From: Phocaeicola coprophilus
Lineage (GTDB): Bacteria; Bacteroidota; Bacteroidia; Bacteroidales; Bacteroidaceae
Length of the DNA stretch: 64,000 nucleotides
NCBI GenBank assembly: GCA_016900015.1
Contig: JACJJM010000005.1
Coordinates: 90,869-154,868 of the forward strand
Direction: 5' to 3'
A program made the translations under genes and the position numbers. Positions 19,301 through 23,867 of the stretch are shown here, piece by piece. Positions within the stretch are counted from its first letter, which is position 1, and every line of letters starts with the position of its first letter. The notes under the pieces were generated by a model that saw only the letters and a program-made list of their open reading frames with translations, was not told the origin of the DNA and searched no databases.

Positions 19301-20893
19301 GGCGGACTGCTGACCAGTACGTCCGGCATAATGACGACCTGTGTTGTCCAACTGGATGTCTCCCGTCATGCGCTCCATGGTACCGGCTGCCACACGAGCA
19401 GATCCGGTAGTACCTGTCAGGCCCGTAGCGGCCAATGCGTCACCAGCCAGGCGTGCAGCCATACGACTCACGCCACGCTTGGCCGTCTTCGCGCCGAATT
19501 TCTTCATGCCATAACGCAAGATGCTTTTGGCAATGGCACTGCCAGAACCTGATACCGGATTGATGGCAAACTCCAACATAAAAGGAATACTCTGTCCGGT
19601 GGTCATGCCAGCCTTATAGCCACGTCCTAAATCTGAATAGTAATAAGCATTGGTGGCCAGATTGGCGACAGCGGCATCCATTAATGCCTGCTCACTGTCA
19701 TTCAGGCGTTCGCCACGATCAAACTTGTCAAGCACATCCATAAGCAACTTACCTTCACGCAAGTCAGTCAAGCCCATTGACCATGTATCGGCATCAAACA
19801 CCGTGTCGTACAGTCCGCGCCCCAGCCCGGCCATAAAGTTCGTGTTGCCACGCTTCTGTGCCTCAGCTATGATTTCCTTAGAATCATTCAACAAGTTTTG
19901 TGCAACTTCCAGCTCGCCCAATTGACGACGTTCGGCATTAATAGCCTTATCCGTATTGTAACGACGACTGCCCATGAGAACATTCATGACGTTGCCTCCC
20001 GTGCCTCCTTGTTGAGACAGGCGGGAATGCGCATCGCCCAGCTGCTTACCTACCGAGGCCGACAGCTTGTCAATGTCGCCGGCCACCTGTTCTTTTGTGA
20101 GTTGCTTCATGTCTTCATTGATACGGTCGCCATAACGTTTCAGAACTTCATCCTGATAGGCCATTATATAGGGTTGCATGTCTTTGTTGATACGTTCACC
20201 GTAAATGCGATTGAAGTCTTCGTTTGCCTTATTGTTCAACTCCTGTCCTGTGTAGCGATCGGCCAATGCACGGTATTCGTCCGATTGGAGAAATTCTCCG
20301 GCATAACGGTCGTTCACTCCACGCTGTATGTCGACAAGCTCACTTTGTAGCTCCTGTCCACGGCGGGTAAGAGCAAATCGGTCAATATAGTTAGAATAAA
20401 TATCCTCCGGGCTGGCAGCTTCACGAGGCTTGAAACGACTGTCTATGTCGCGCTCTTCGTCATTGCGGTCTGAGTGTTCCACAGGAAGGATTATCTGTTC
20501 TTGCCTGATGGCATCCGGACGTGCCACTTCCTGCCGGAGTTGTGGAAGACGCCGGGAGCTTTGTTTGTCGGCTTCACGTTGCCTGTCAACCAGCTCTTGT
20601 AACGAAGATTCCCGTTGCACAGGTTTGACATCACGTATCTTGGCTTTCAGCTCGTCAATCATCGCCGATGCCTCCGGCGACAGAGAAGATTCTGCAGGCG
20701 AGGTGGTTCCTTCGTTATACAATGAAGCTTTGGGAAATTGTTTCAAAAAGGCACTTTTCTTAGATACTGGAATATCGTAAACATTACCTTCAGCTTCATA
20801 AGCGATAGATGCATTTGGATTATCTTTTTCAAATTCTCCTATGAGATTATCTGGTATATCAAAAATCTTACTATTTAATTTATATACTGGCAT
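4307..20893 (-). CDS. Giant phage polyvalent protein (5,528 aa): methylase, SF2 helicase, metallopeptidase
   Basis: One uninterrupted 16.6-kb frame starts MPVYKLNSKIFDIPDN. Approximate domains are as follows. Residues 1-60 are two copies of a short DIP-type repeat. Hydrophobic segments lie near 430-460 and 645-672. An LPD3-like domain is at 1650-1830. A pyrophosphatase-like domain is at 1915-2060 (GHVRIGQFDI, GDHIDVFL). An N6-adenine methylase is at 2440-2640 (EPTAGNGM, NPPFG with N2551). A Strawberry-notch-type SF2 helicase is at 2840-3500 (GVGKG with K2906, DESH at 3052, GRIDRTG at 3437). A putative ADP-ribosyltransferase-like region is at 4030-4260. A metallopeptidase-like HEAVAHYGLR is at 4352. 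A C-terminal LPD38-like region with a hydrophobic stretch is at 4700-5215. Family knowledge: polyvalent proteins enter the host with phage or plasmid DNA and protect it. Two virion-like genes precede it in the operon, so it is probably packaged (inference). Confidence 0.9.
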   Translation of the reverse strand: MPVYKLNSKIFDIPDNLIGEFEKDNPNASIAYEAEGNVYDIPVSKKSAFLKQFPKASLYNEGTTSPAESSLSPEASAMIDELKAKIRDVKPVQRESSLQELVDRQREADKQSSRRLPQLRQEVARPDAIRQEQIILPVEHSDRNDEERDIDSRFKPREAASPEDIYSNYIDRFALTRRGQELQSELVDIQRGVNDRYAGEFLQSDEYRALADRYTGQELNNKANEDFNRIYGERINKDMQPYIMAYQDEVLKRYGDRINEDMKQLTKEQVAGDIDKLSASVGKQLGDAHSRLSQQGGTGGNVMNVLMGSRRYNTDKAINAERRQLGELEVAQNLLNDSKEIIAEAQKRGNTNFMAGLGRGLYDTVFDADTWSMGLTDLREGKLLMDVLDKFDRGERLNDSEQALMDAAVANLATNAYYYSDLGRGYKAGMTTGQSIPFMLEFAINPVSGSGSAIAKSILRYGMKKFGAKTAKRGVSRMAARLAGDALAATGLTGTTGSARVAAGTMERMTGDIQLDNTGRHYAGRTGQQSAGEALGKSFASSFLENQSEMVFNAFKGFGPVVWAQAERVLPGGVGSLMDDALTGKTWNFYRKLKSSPVLVEAAKRTQFHGLFGEYAEELYNNFANIPLGEMTLEEATDLDNNIDTFLGLAPTSVAFSLLGLGGLAHERYRYRRQKQRMLGQMTEEEREKMTKLEELSKERGNEDIKRFIKETITATNLTPEEKKQEIAYAYNIAVNNALDDVDKARKQEVRNNHDASFREGQAIYEEHDPTQMRQTVLRREVALERLTGMGIDEQSIQELSEIPVEEREEKLSTYTDDVRDAALDYLNALDREAGMNDAMDKAHAGEVEHARNLLGEITASGGNVTLVPLGKYGSKDAQWGVVVKGLDANGMPTQSNGALMVYPIQMDNNVPVFSSINEDSPLTVIPESMIDAMIVSPDDALRGMLSSYQQDADIQEGTPIAPQSSFPILDEAGAVQTVTVLGNDGAGNWILQMPDGSVSSPIADDVLRKRKRDAEVAPILQEYAAASQVQEEARKEVDKEESVAQQKGTTTPQTAAVPKPKVGDRFTVDGKTAVVKEIAPDGIIVDYVNEEGDITGADQLTFSTYSEALSLLKTASEYTPSTGATSTSGEQSGIGTTEQSPKSQQRALDRIPKDEKGQPLYEQADPETAWDAIVEQAGGDEAMASSIVSDLVNERKKAYDAAAKNLKIVEAGKPQAKKGDGEPTMEERVEAKREARKMLELARAEVERTRNAYDTWQRIAQVKQQREKAIREPKEDGQNEIRPAMSSNSQIAENSAIPVDKDGKPLYHTVPVDVTLADLNDGSLDANEVDAFIEENAKAALQLLKKTSEKPPKIGTDKAKYLADKQAWQARVDDALAQVDYWQQVADELAARRERPGDRTAAEILAMGEPMDGEELAAQMLANGSLPLLRESYLRETGAGNEEARSMLGLFASKEKGGLTIEQAGEKLMLADSENGTHFFDPNDANAGRDALISVLSVAKTRGDLTNFIRNRRAEQARREQEAEREAYDSWCEANFHMSAEEYEAYENEFLPLVGESLLTEEQYVEFISIFGEELNRRNDETRRIDTENTSNEPGRAAGIPERSGTVLSEEETVPSGRAGTTETQSTTVGTSVGTADGAVQGSASGREERISRTTIDPRLMTETERKRRGDMLRNASAVDVEVGQIVSTPELSARKVAEKWWDANVPEPVFYDTEVGEVEINKNSVESSLAHRYSQAKLDAITSLVDGFENAVYLGTLPDGRERGVIDHYFAYPIEYKGKRNYVFCRVMQDANKNRLYVHEVFVAENIKKGDTLQTAASKPHGGIALYKDILANVLGETVTKTEPQQSSNAVSTGSSLSENEGDGITSSEPNGEPTVSFHKNTDKSTVTQTIGEKIAQAEAETDTNPTDGQKEAGNYKKGHVRIGQFDITVENPKGSVRRGTDANGNPWQTTMHNTYGYIRGTEGVDGDHIDVFLTDDIDGWNGRRVYVVDQYNEDGTFDEHKVMLGFNDEADARDAYFSNYSKGWADNRKIVMTSTNLEDFEKWIDSSHRKTKPFAEYKSVQNAEVVASKAESDIEAATDEKEVNEAVRKIDEQLDKVNEQLALLGYYEAEPVESDFNEAYGYMRNAEKKAVKDANNLANRLAKDLGIDPETIVDNKGKRRRSIATANIAPIGGNISIHLPLGEKRELYISIRLDNQEGDNLKVTGGMLRIENPTPERGEERYLSSNNFFAEDETYQSLLHTAQQLVKHYAPDFVPVSNSQQEASSKAEKKPSKQQRKQKEPKIVDLFSAQEENVTVGQDNSSFQKGDAVIYQGKPATVYDIEDNGRLVLDTGLAPVLYESADPKEVKPANTATLHVENTEINRMFANAVKTDMLTALDSGTKPYRSILDLRKRAAALGMEVDHDGRTDILLQELVEDGLVRAAREVVEQYGRDSKESYDLICKLYDMQPTIAARSSNRIKMQQYSTPLPMAWNAARFAMSGKKGGKVLEPTAGNGMLVFAVPANQVHVNELDETRLDNLREQGFAQVTQQDATEPFEGGQQYDVIIANPPFGKRNEVEYDGKMIPGLDPQITLNALASMKDNGKAAIIIGGNMEYGNNGGLKSMKPFFTYLYDHYNVKGVVDMDGKLYSKQGTTFPTRMILIAGRRSDEERVQTAVYPPVESKAIRKADSFDDLYDIIDKVINSKEKTNGTEILRSQQGQLVSVADQPSRNTDGTGHSGQSRKNDDTGHGQRGTAHSTESNSERSQQVLSREHRTDTGNGETRRGAGGNTEGGSRGISEPDVQRVGTVGVSTERVGLGETRTEQPKKRTLTEEKSAYRPHNSAFSLQSVAPAAMVEAMDNVLTQIETENGNIDEFVRKELGYDTIEETHQALAAEQIDSVAMAIYQMKQGQALIIGDQTGVGKGRQMAALIRWAVKRGEKPIFITQKADLFSDIYRDLVDIGSGDLVPFIFNSDGAMVDSNGNTVHKPLSSKEMAKVFATGQLPDEYDFAVLTYSQVNTGDEVSQKEAEEAAKKRGGRTKKSKASKDGKATPKATFLRAIAEDNYLFLDESHTAAGTSNTGAYLQSILRSAKAATFASATFAKRPDTMPLYAIRTAMSQAKVEPDKLIGIIEKGGVTLQEIMSRELTNAGQMVRRERDMSDVVTDWKTINDPATVKRARENYDHTIAAFNAIIKFQEDYVKPMVDAMDKELAVMAESAGIKRGTDKMGVENVPFASKTYNYTKQLMLALKVDAIADEVEAEIKAGRHPVIALESTMESTIKDYSPGDIIEEPTFSASLLKGLDTVMQYTVKDENGKEQHARYSPKQLGEAGEKAYYELQDFIRESTSDIFISPLDAIIERLHGMGYKVGELTGRNVYVERDDDGRVVVRRRTDKDKKRMQREFNSGELDVLILNKSASTGISLHASEKFSDQRQRTMIIAQPLSDINDYMQMIGRIDRTGQVHRGYYINLGLPVPAENRFLMMLSTKLKSLNANTTTSQDSESNEVEAPDLLNKYGSQVVVEYLRDNPEIYEKMGSPLKKAGQGGGRVQTNELDEYKPQEDDARKITGYVALLTTKEQEEFYDDVVRRYNELIKYLNDTGSNDLKITVMPLRAKTLNKRVSSEGIDPTGTNPFARNSYVEQVEMDVLRKPMKAAEIRKTIEQVNKGKRPEDYVRQLIATIDKEDEARIAAEEARYERSKVRAQEDIAKQTDKINRQQKRTAEEKQAAIADYARETNENVESKHNDNMVRLNTNSDMLKQRLHMFEVGKSYLMPDNLESTVFDFSTPAIFCGYKAKDSKITASTTLAVFATLDGRRRMEIKLSQPEALRSIYKTTNDNWDAARSTTLENWDSQIPTGTRKTGFIMTGNILQAIADTQDEYGGYPGQLISYTDIDGNVHDGILMPDKWNTSMLKTSGAPIISRLKQIKDYMPVTSHDGKVDITGSSWAKVYYLTVPKTKKDGAVYYENKALLRAVNGSNFYPYRGKLRADIPAENIEKVVRELSKLGVKVKEETNEDDALYRLDDYTTNEEEANDLFRVVDDASEIERLNSEPTVKVYRAMSLVDGKLYPPMSKKIGTGSNRISQAPSEFGQWEVSDERPELVEKEGAHKNHIYIVKDNGKGLWVAYNPYFHTSRNPLNDQFAEAYQRPNLVTVEVEVPESELTSGYQAEGAKDSVGETKWNAGPVNRQLSGDKKRKVILSRWMRPVRIVPDSEVAQRIAELIEGENVAIPDNTVTPSLLEELKKLGVKIVDGISKGRKKATAMLRGGDGMLTDDELSYENDPVAKMTGRSTRTAAQRRAFAIRERQRMVTAVQELAEKLHLDNVDIVTDASTLQGERAKAKGFYSRSTGRITIVISNHRSVFDAEQTLLHEAVAHYGLRQLFGSHFNTFLDNVFRNADEAIRQKIVDLSKKHNWNIHTATEEYLASLAENTDFENINASWWQKIKELFLNMLHKIGFEDFSGVTLSDNELRYILWRSYENLAEPGRYRSILGTAVDTRKQYELGVGNFASSVEADTRVAESTDRDDDVRFRFSDRPAIIQEYDKAVSTNEFRFQEAFQDSMLSLKLLQNVIEKYSKKRIRSFENAYTAENRLSSLNKIDNERYIKNYFEPLLDVVKKLSDKYGRQKVEDYIYAKSGLERNDVLLHRDAKAAYDEGKAELDDKLDKGKINQDQYDVLMQQVQADYEKKLAEGGDYSGLEGLVLRDQQDQLDEDLKNQVIDKLEYNRRIKEIKAQYKTHAEELVRDFESEATQEEIDSLWQHINNATNATLDKLLESGMLSQERYEEIKNMMQYYVPLKGWQEDIAEDVYDYTRRETPVQKEKKAKGRKSLADNPIAQIALSAQNAIILGNRNKMKQRFYNFVINRPNELAVIANVWYAHTYNTVHGQVEKVYPDINENDSPETIMQKMDDFEKRMQKEKEEGRAYRGKVPFGMELKTKSGQRPEHFVSLMINGIEYVIYINGDPRAAQALNGKTNPEGEENIFWEYYNRLKRLYGGGLTSNNPDFVAANFVRDTIQSATMEYMNKGFLASAHYLRNIPKSFAAVSRGVFEHYNPNRQTDVYFKEFIENGGETGYTAVHTIEDYKKEYERALQEIRGIRKTFSMTRDGLNAVIKCLETANRIAEDVNRFNAYMSSRQAGYGIEDSIDAAKNISVNFNKKGALGKGKGVWAALAWFMNKWILFFNPAVQGLYQVGQAAKNHKKRVLKTLGTIMASGFVMPMLNELLVSALGGGDDDDYFNQTDYTRMNNWLIYLGGGYIKIPLPPLFREVYGLGDILYRVLTNRMTPEKAAVSTARQVQSAVGFINLIPEGEPSVQEAVGGLMPDLVAPFMDVAFNRDFMGHDIAKVTDYTKNLPEYERVYKGVSPVYVEISRILNNVGGNDALRSHFWGTFINPAYMEHIITSYTGGIGKTMSNLTGMVVDVTTGDWGNIEPRTIPVVNRFINPVTEKTVTAAVNRVFYEYRDRYEELRVAEKRYKQFINDGRTEFKDEFEQMQESGEIEFINYFKQKMKTLRKMEDRLKDNPGDKELEMRIREFKAGMIMKAKEILK

Positions 20894-20913
20894 ATATTAG
20901 CTGTTTTTTTATG

Positions 20914-22146
20914 TTATTTACGTTGATATTGTGACCAATCTGTTCCATCTGATGACGGAATTTCATATTCGGAATACTTATCTTGCTGATTAGGGTCAAG
21001 AGTCCATACATTTTCTTTCACATCTCGTTGTATACCTTGACTTGTCAATATGAATTCACGCATTTCATCGATGGTTTTAGGACGCTTATATTCATATCCT
21101 TCATCTAATCCCCAACGCTTCTCCAAGAGATTATATAAGAGCGCAACATCTTCATCCTTATTCATATCATAATCTCTTGACTGGCCTTTTCCTCCGGAAA
21201 TATGTATCTTCCCATAGTCCTTTTTATTACCGTTGCTTCCACCTTTCCTGGCGCGTTCTGTTTGTGCCTTTTTCAGTTCAATGTCAGCTTGCACTCTTTG
21301 AGGCATATAATCATTATTCAACTTTTCGCCACGAAGCCGTTCATTAACCAAAGCTATATCTGCATCCAACTTGTTTCGCTTCGCAGCCTCTGTGCCCAAA
21401 GCAGCTTCAGCAGCTTTAGCACGTGCCAGGTTTACAGGATTATTTTGTTTCAAGTTCTCCAAAAATATCTGTTGCTGGAATTTCTGTGCAGCAGCATCAC
21501 GAGCAGCATCCTCGGCTCGTTGCTGACCCAAAATTGCCATATAATCCTTATAACGTGAATTATCTAAAGCATCCTGATAAGCCCGCAACTGGTCAATACG
21601 TTGCTGGCCTGCAGCAATAGGTTGCAGCCTCATCGCCGGATTGCCATTGACCGTACGGACATAGTTGACAAGGTTTGCCAAAACATTACCAATGGCATTG
21701 ACACGTTCGGCCCTGCGAAGTTTTTGCTCTTGCTTCGCCTCTTGTTCTGCACTTTGGAAGGGATTGTGGCCTGCTAAATTCGAATACAATTCCGCAAAAG
21801 AAAGCGGTTGCATGCCATTCTCCGCACGATACTGTGACACGCCACCAATATATCCGGCACGAGTCAACGTAGGGTCAATCTTGACGGCCTCATCATAACT
21901 GGCAGCTCTTCTCCAATCCCTCGTGTCGGTACCCGGCCTTATATTGGGTTGTTCTATCTGTGTCGGCAAAATTGTTCCTTGCGCCGCCTGCCGAATAGGA
22001 CGCACAGAAGTACTTCTCCAGTCCCCAGTGTCAGCTGACTGTTCTATTCGTGCCGGCAGGGGCGTTCCTTGCGCTGCTTGCCGAATAGGTTGTACGGAAG
22101 GCGTTTGTTGGCCGATACGTTTATTGACACGTTCTATAATATCCAT
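20914..22146 (-). CDS. Putative internal virion / ejection protein (410 aa)
   Basis: This gene sits 11 bases downstream of the 156-aa protein and 20 bases upstream of the giant gene. The N-terminus holds two copies of a ~35-residue repeat (PIRQAAQGTPLPARIEQ and PIRQAAQGTILPTQIEQ), each followed by a DWR. The middle (about 130-310) is long, charged and helical (QEAKQEQKLRRAERV..., LRAYQDALDNSRYKDYM), like coiled-coil internal virion proteins of short-tailed phages. No catalytic motif is seen. The virion role is inferred from composition and position. Confidence 0.6.
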   Translation of the reverse strand: MDIIERVNKRIGQQTPSVQPIRQAAQGTPLPARIEQSADTGDWRSTSVRPIRQAAQGTILPTQIEQPNIRPGTDTRDWRRAASYDEAVKIDPTLTRAGYIGGVSQYRAENGMQPLSFAELYSNLAGHNPFQSAEQEAKQEQKLRRAERVNAIGNVLANLVNYVRTVNGNPAMRLQPIAAGQQRIDQLRAYQDALDNSRYKDYMAILGQQRAEDAARDAAAQKFQQQIFLENLKQNNPVNLARAKAAEAALGTEAAKRNKLDADIALVNERLRGEKLNNDYMPQRVQADIELKKAQTERARKGGSNGNKKDYGKIHISGGKGQSRDYDMNKDEDVALLYNLLEKRWGLDEGYEYKRPKTIDEMREFILTSQGIQRDVKENVWTLDPNQQDKYSEYEIPSSDGTDWSQYQRK

Positions 22147-22157
22147 ACATCATCCTC

Positions 22158-22628
22158 CTACGCTTTTCCACCTATCATGCCTGTAGCAGCTCCAATACCA
22201 GCTTCCAGCAATCCGCCTAAAGCCTCCGTTTCAGCTTGTGCCTGTTGCAGCCTTACATTGTTAATTGCATCCGTATACTGTCTGTTAGCCGACAAATAAT
22301 TTTGCATAGCTTGGTCTTTTGTTGCCGTAGCATTCCGTGCTATATCTGTAGTAATACCTGCAACAGCATTGGTCGCAGCTTGCTTTGACAAAGAGGCTGA
22401 TTCCGGAGTCGCACCAGTCACCGCTGCCCGTGCAGCAGCTCTTCGATTGCTGTCTGACAACAATTCACGGGCTTCTGTTAACGCAGCTTGATTTTCACTG
22501 CGTTGAAGTTGATCCATATCTGCCAGGTTCTTATAATATCCCATTTCCAAGTCCTTGGCATTATTCAAGTCCTTGGTTGCCTTTTTATAAGCACCATTTG
22601 TACCGAAAAGTTTAGAAAGGAATCCCAT
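22158..22628 (-). CDS. Putative small internal virion protein (156 aa)
   Basis: First gene of the minus-strand virion operon. It starts MGFLSKLFGTNGAYKKATKDLNNA, is Ala/Gln/Asn-rich and helical, and ends in a glycine-rich hydrophobic tail (ALGGLLEAGIGAATGMIGG). This architecture resembles T7 gp14-like internal core proteins: helical and alanine-rich with a membrane-seeking glycine segment. Sequence identity to a named family is not recognised. Its order before a second helical protein and the giant polyvalent protein fits an ejection-protein operon. Confidence 0.55.
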   Translation of the reverse strand: MGFLSKLFGTNGAYKKATKDLNNAKDLEMGYYKNLADMDQLQRSENQAALTEARELLSDSNRRAAARAAVTGATPESASLSKQAATNAVAGITTDIARNATATKDQAMQNYLSANRQYTDAINNVRLQQAQAETEALGGLLEAGIGAATGMIGGKA

Positions 22629-22667
22629 CTTATATATTTTTTAATAAATTGCTCGAAATTAATGTGT

Positions 22668-22675
22668 TATTTTTG
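22668..22675 (+). promoter_or_regulatory. -7 element TATTTTTG for the 22,700 gene
   Basis: Matches the Bacteroidota -7 consensus TAnnTTTG in the 71-base divergent gap between the minus-strand virion operon and the plus-strand gene. A TTG at 22,649-22,651 could be the -33 element, though the 16-base spacing is shorter than usual. Confidence 0.4.
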
Positions 22676-22699
22676 CAAAGAATGGAAATCTTATAACAC

Positions 22700-23212
22700 A
22701 TGAAGATCGGAGACAGGATACAACTAATAGGAACTGATTGGGAAGGTACTATTATCAATATCGTTTCTAATGGTATAGCCATTGTCACACTTGATAATGG
22801 TATTGAAATGCATACACCTTTCGACCGTATTACAATTATGGGTGACACTCCATCATGTAATACAGAACGCGACGAAAGAGGACGATTTGTCGCCGGGCAT
22901 AAAAAATTAGGAATAAAACGAAAACTAAAAAATGTTCGACAGACAAGAAAAGAACTCTTAGAACAACTTCAACCATACATTTCCGACATCGGTTCTATCA
23001 TTGCTTTAATAGACGCACCGGAAGACAAAATATTAGCAATTACCCGCATGATGAAATTCTGTGTCCCGACTTACTCTACTGTTGAATTTAGTGAGACAAC
23101 TCCTCGTTCACTTACAGCTGAAGAGAAGTTAGTCCAACTTAATGCGAAATACAATAATCTCCCAGATCCAACAGAAACCAACCTTGAAGATGAAGAAAAT
23201 GATGTTGGCTGA
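22700..23212 (+). CDS. Phage protein with KOW/SH3-like N-terminus, possible DNA-binding (170 aa)
   Basis: Residues 1-50 (MKIGDRIQLIGTDWEGTIINI...GIAIVTLDNG) look like a small SH3/KOW-type beta barrel. Then comes a basic segment, DERGRFVAGHKKLGIKRKLKNVRQTRKELLEQL. The RGRFVAGHK-type motif plus a helix is common in small terminase-like or DUF5681-like phage proteins, so a packaging or DNA-binding role is possible. It is the last phage gene before the attachment site and is divergent from the virion operon. Function not certain. Confidence 0.55.
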   Translation: MKIGDRIQLIGTDWEGTIINIVSNGIAIVTLDNGIEMHTPFDRITIMGDTPSCNTERDERGRFVAGHKKLGIKRKLKNVRQTRKELLEQLQPYISDIGSIIALIDAPEDKILAITRMMKFCVPTYSTVEFSETTPRSLTAEEKLVQLNAKYNNLPDPTETNLEDEENDVG

Positions 23213-23560
23213 CAAAATTAGTCATAATTGTAACCTACCAATTATACATACATATTATCTCTACCTATCTTTGCCTTGCATTAAAGTTAGTCATAAAAAA
23301 TTAGGGTATGTATTTTTAAGGTAAAACGTAAAACACAAAGACTGCTAAAAGAAGAGGGGCTGTGAAGTTCCTCTTCTCTATTTTTACTCACTTCCACCGT
23401 GAATATTTTATGCAATCAATATATATAATATATTTGCATATTAGTAATAACAACAACCAAACACAACACTTGCAAAAAGGTTTGTCGAAAGGTTTGTCGC
23501 AAGTTTTTTTTAATGTCATAAAAGGATTTGTATTTCAAAAAGATAGCGTATCCGACTATG
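23213..23560. other. Gene-free prophage right end with arm-site-like repeats
   Basis: These 348 bases carry no convincing reading frame. They contain a perfect 12-bp tandem repeat, AAAGGTTTGTCG at 23,476-23,487 and 23,488-23,499, flanked by ACTTGC (23,468) and GCAAGT (23,499) and followed by eight T residues. The hairpin could act as a terminator. The tandem repeats about 60-75 bases from the tRNA junction could equally be integrase arm sites (inference). Confidence 0.45.
23476..23499 (+). repeat. Two perfect 12-bp tandem repeats near the attachment site
   Basis: AAAGGTTTGTCG occurs twice head to tail with no spacer, inside a 6-bp inverted repeat (ACTTGC/GCAAGT). Location close to the tRNA junction suggests integrase or excisionase binding, but this is not proven by sequence. 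Confidence 0.6.
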
Positions 23561-23610
23561 ACGCCCTTCTAAGGCGTGGGTCCTGCGTTCGAATCGCAGC
23601 GGAATCACCA
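23561..23610 (+). tRNA. 3' half of tRNA-Arg(UCU): prophage attachment site (attR)
   Basis: ACGCC-CTTCTAA-GGCGT (23,561-23,577) forms a complete anticodon stem-loop with anticodon TCT. CTGCG-TTCGAAT-CGCAG (23,583-23,599) forms the T arm. The acceptor 3' strand CGGAATC, discriminator A and encoded CCA end at 23,610. The matching 5' acceptor strand GATTCCG and a normal D arm are absent upstream. This is therefore a duplicated 3' end, as left at the far end of an element that integrated into a tRNA gene. The intact gene should lie at the other end of the prophage, outside the window. Confidence 0.8.
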
Positions 23611-23619
23611 AGCAAGAAT

Positions 23620-23660
23620 AGCTGATTTGCCAAATCAAATGTTTGCAAATCAGCTTTTTT
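23620..23660 (+). terminator. tRNA terminator on the host side of the junction
   Basis: AGCTGATTTGC (23,620-23,630) pairs perfectly with GCAAATCAGCT (23,645-23,655), followed by six T. It lies ten bases after the tRNA CCA, as expected for the native terminator of the tRNA gene. Confidence 0.8.
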
Positions 23661-23829
23661 GTTTTCTTACGTAACAAATCGGAGCATCCGGCATCAGACC
23701 GAGACCGAAACATTCAGCTGACGAAGCCGCACTTTCCGACACTTTCACACGGAGCACACAGCCTATGCCCACAAGGTGTCCGCCGAGCACTTTTCTTCAT
23801 TGCTCCCGGATTGCTTCCAAAATTCGTAT

Positions 23830-23837
23830 TATCTTTG
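23830..23837 (+). promoter_or_regulatory. -7 element TATCTTTG of the YidE-like gene
   Basis: Exact match to TAnnTTTG, 31 bases upstream of the ATG at 23,868. A TTG at 23,811-23,813 is the nearest -33 candidate, with slightly short spacing. Confidence 0.55.
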
Positions 23838-23867
23838 CAGTCCATTTCAAAAAACGTATAGACTCAC

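Noticed and set aside
22700..23212. Assignment of the 170-aa gene as the small terminase subunit
   Set aside because: The basic helix region fits loosely, but no large terminase gene is adjacent in the window, so only a general DNA-binding suggestion is kept.
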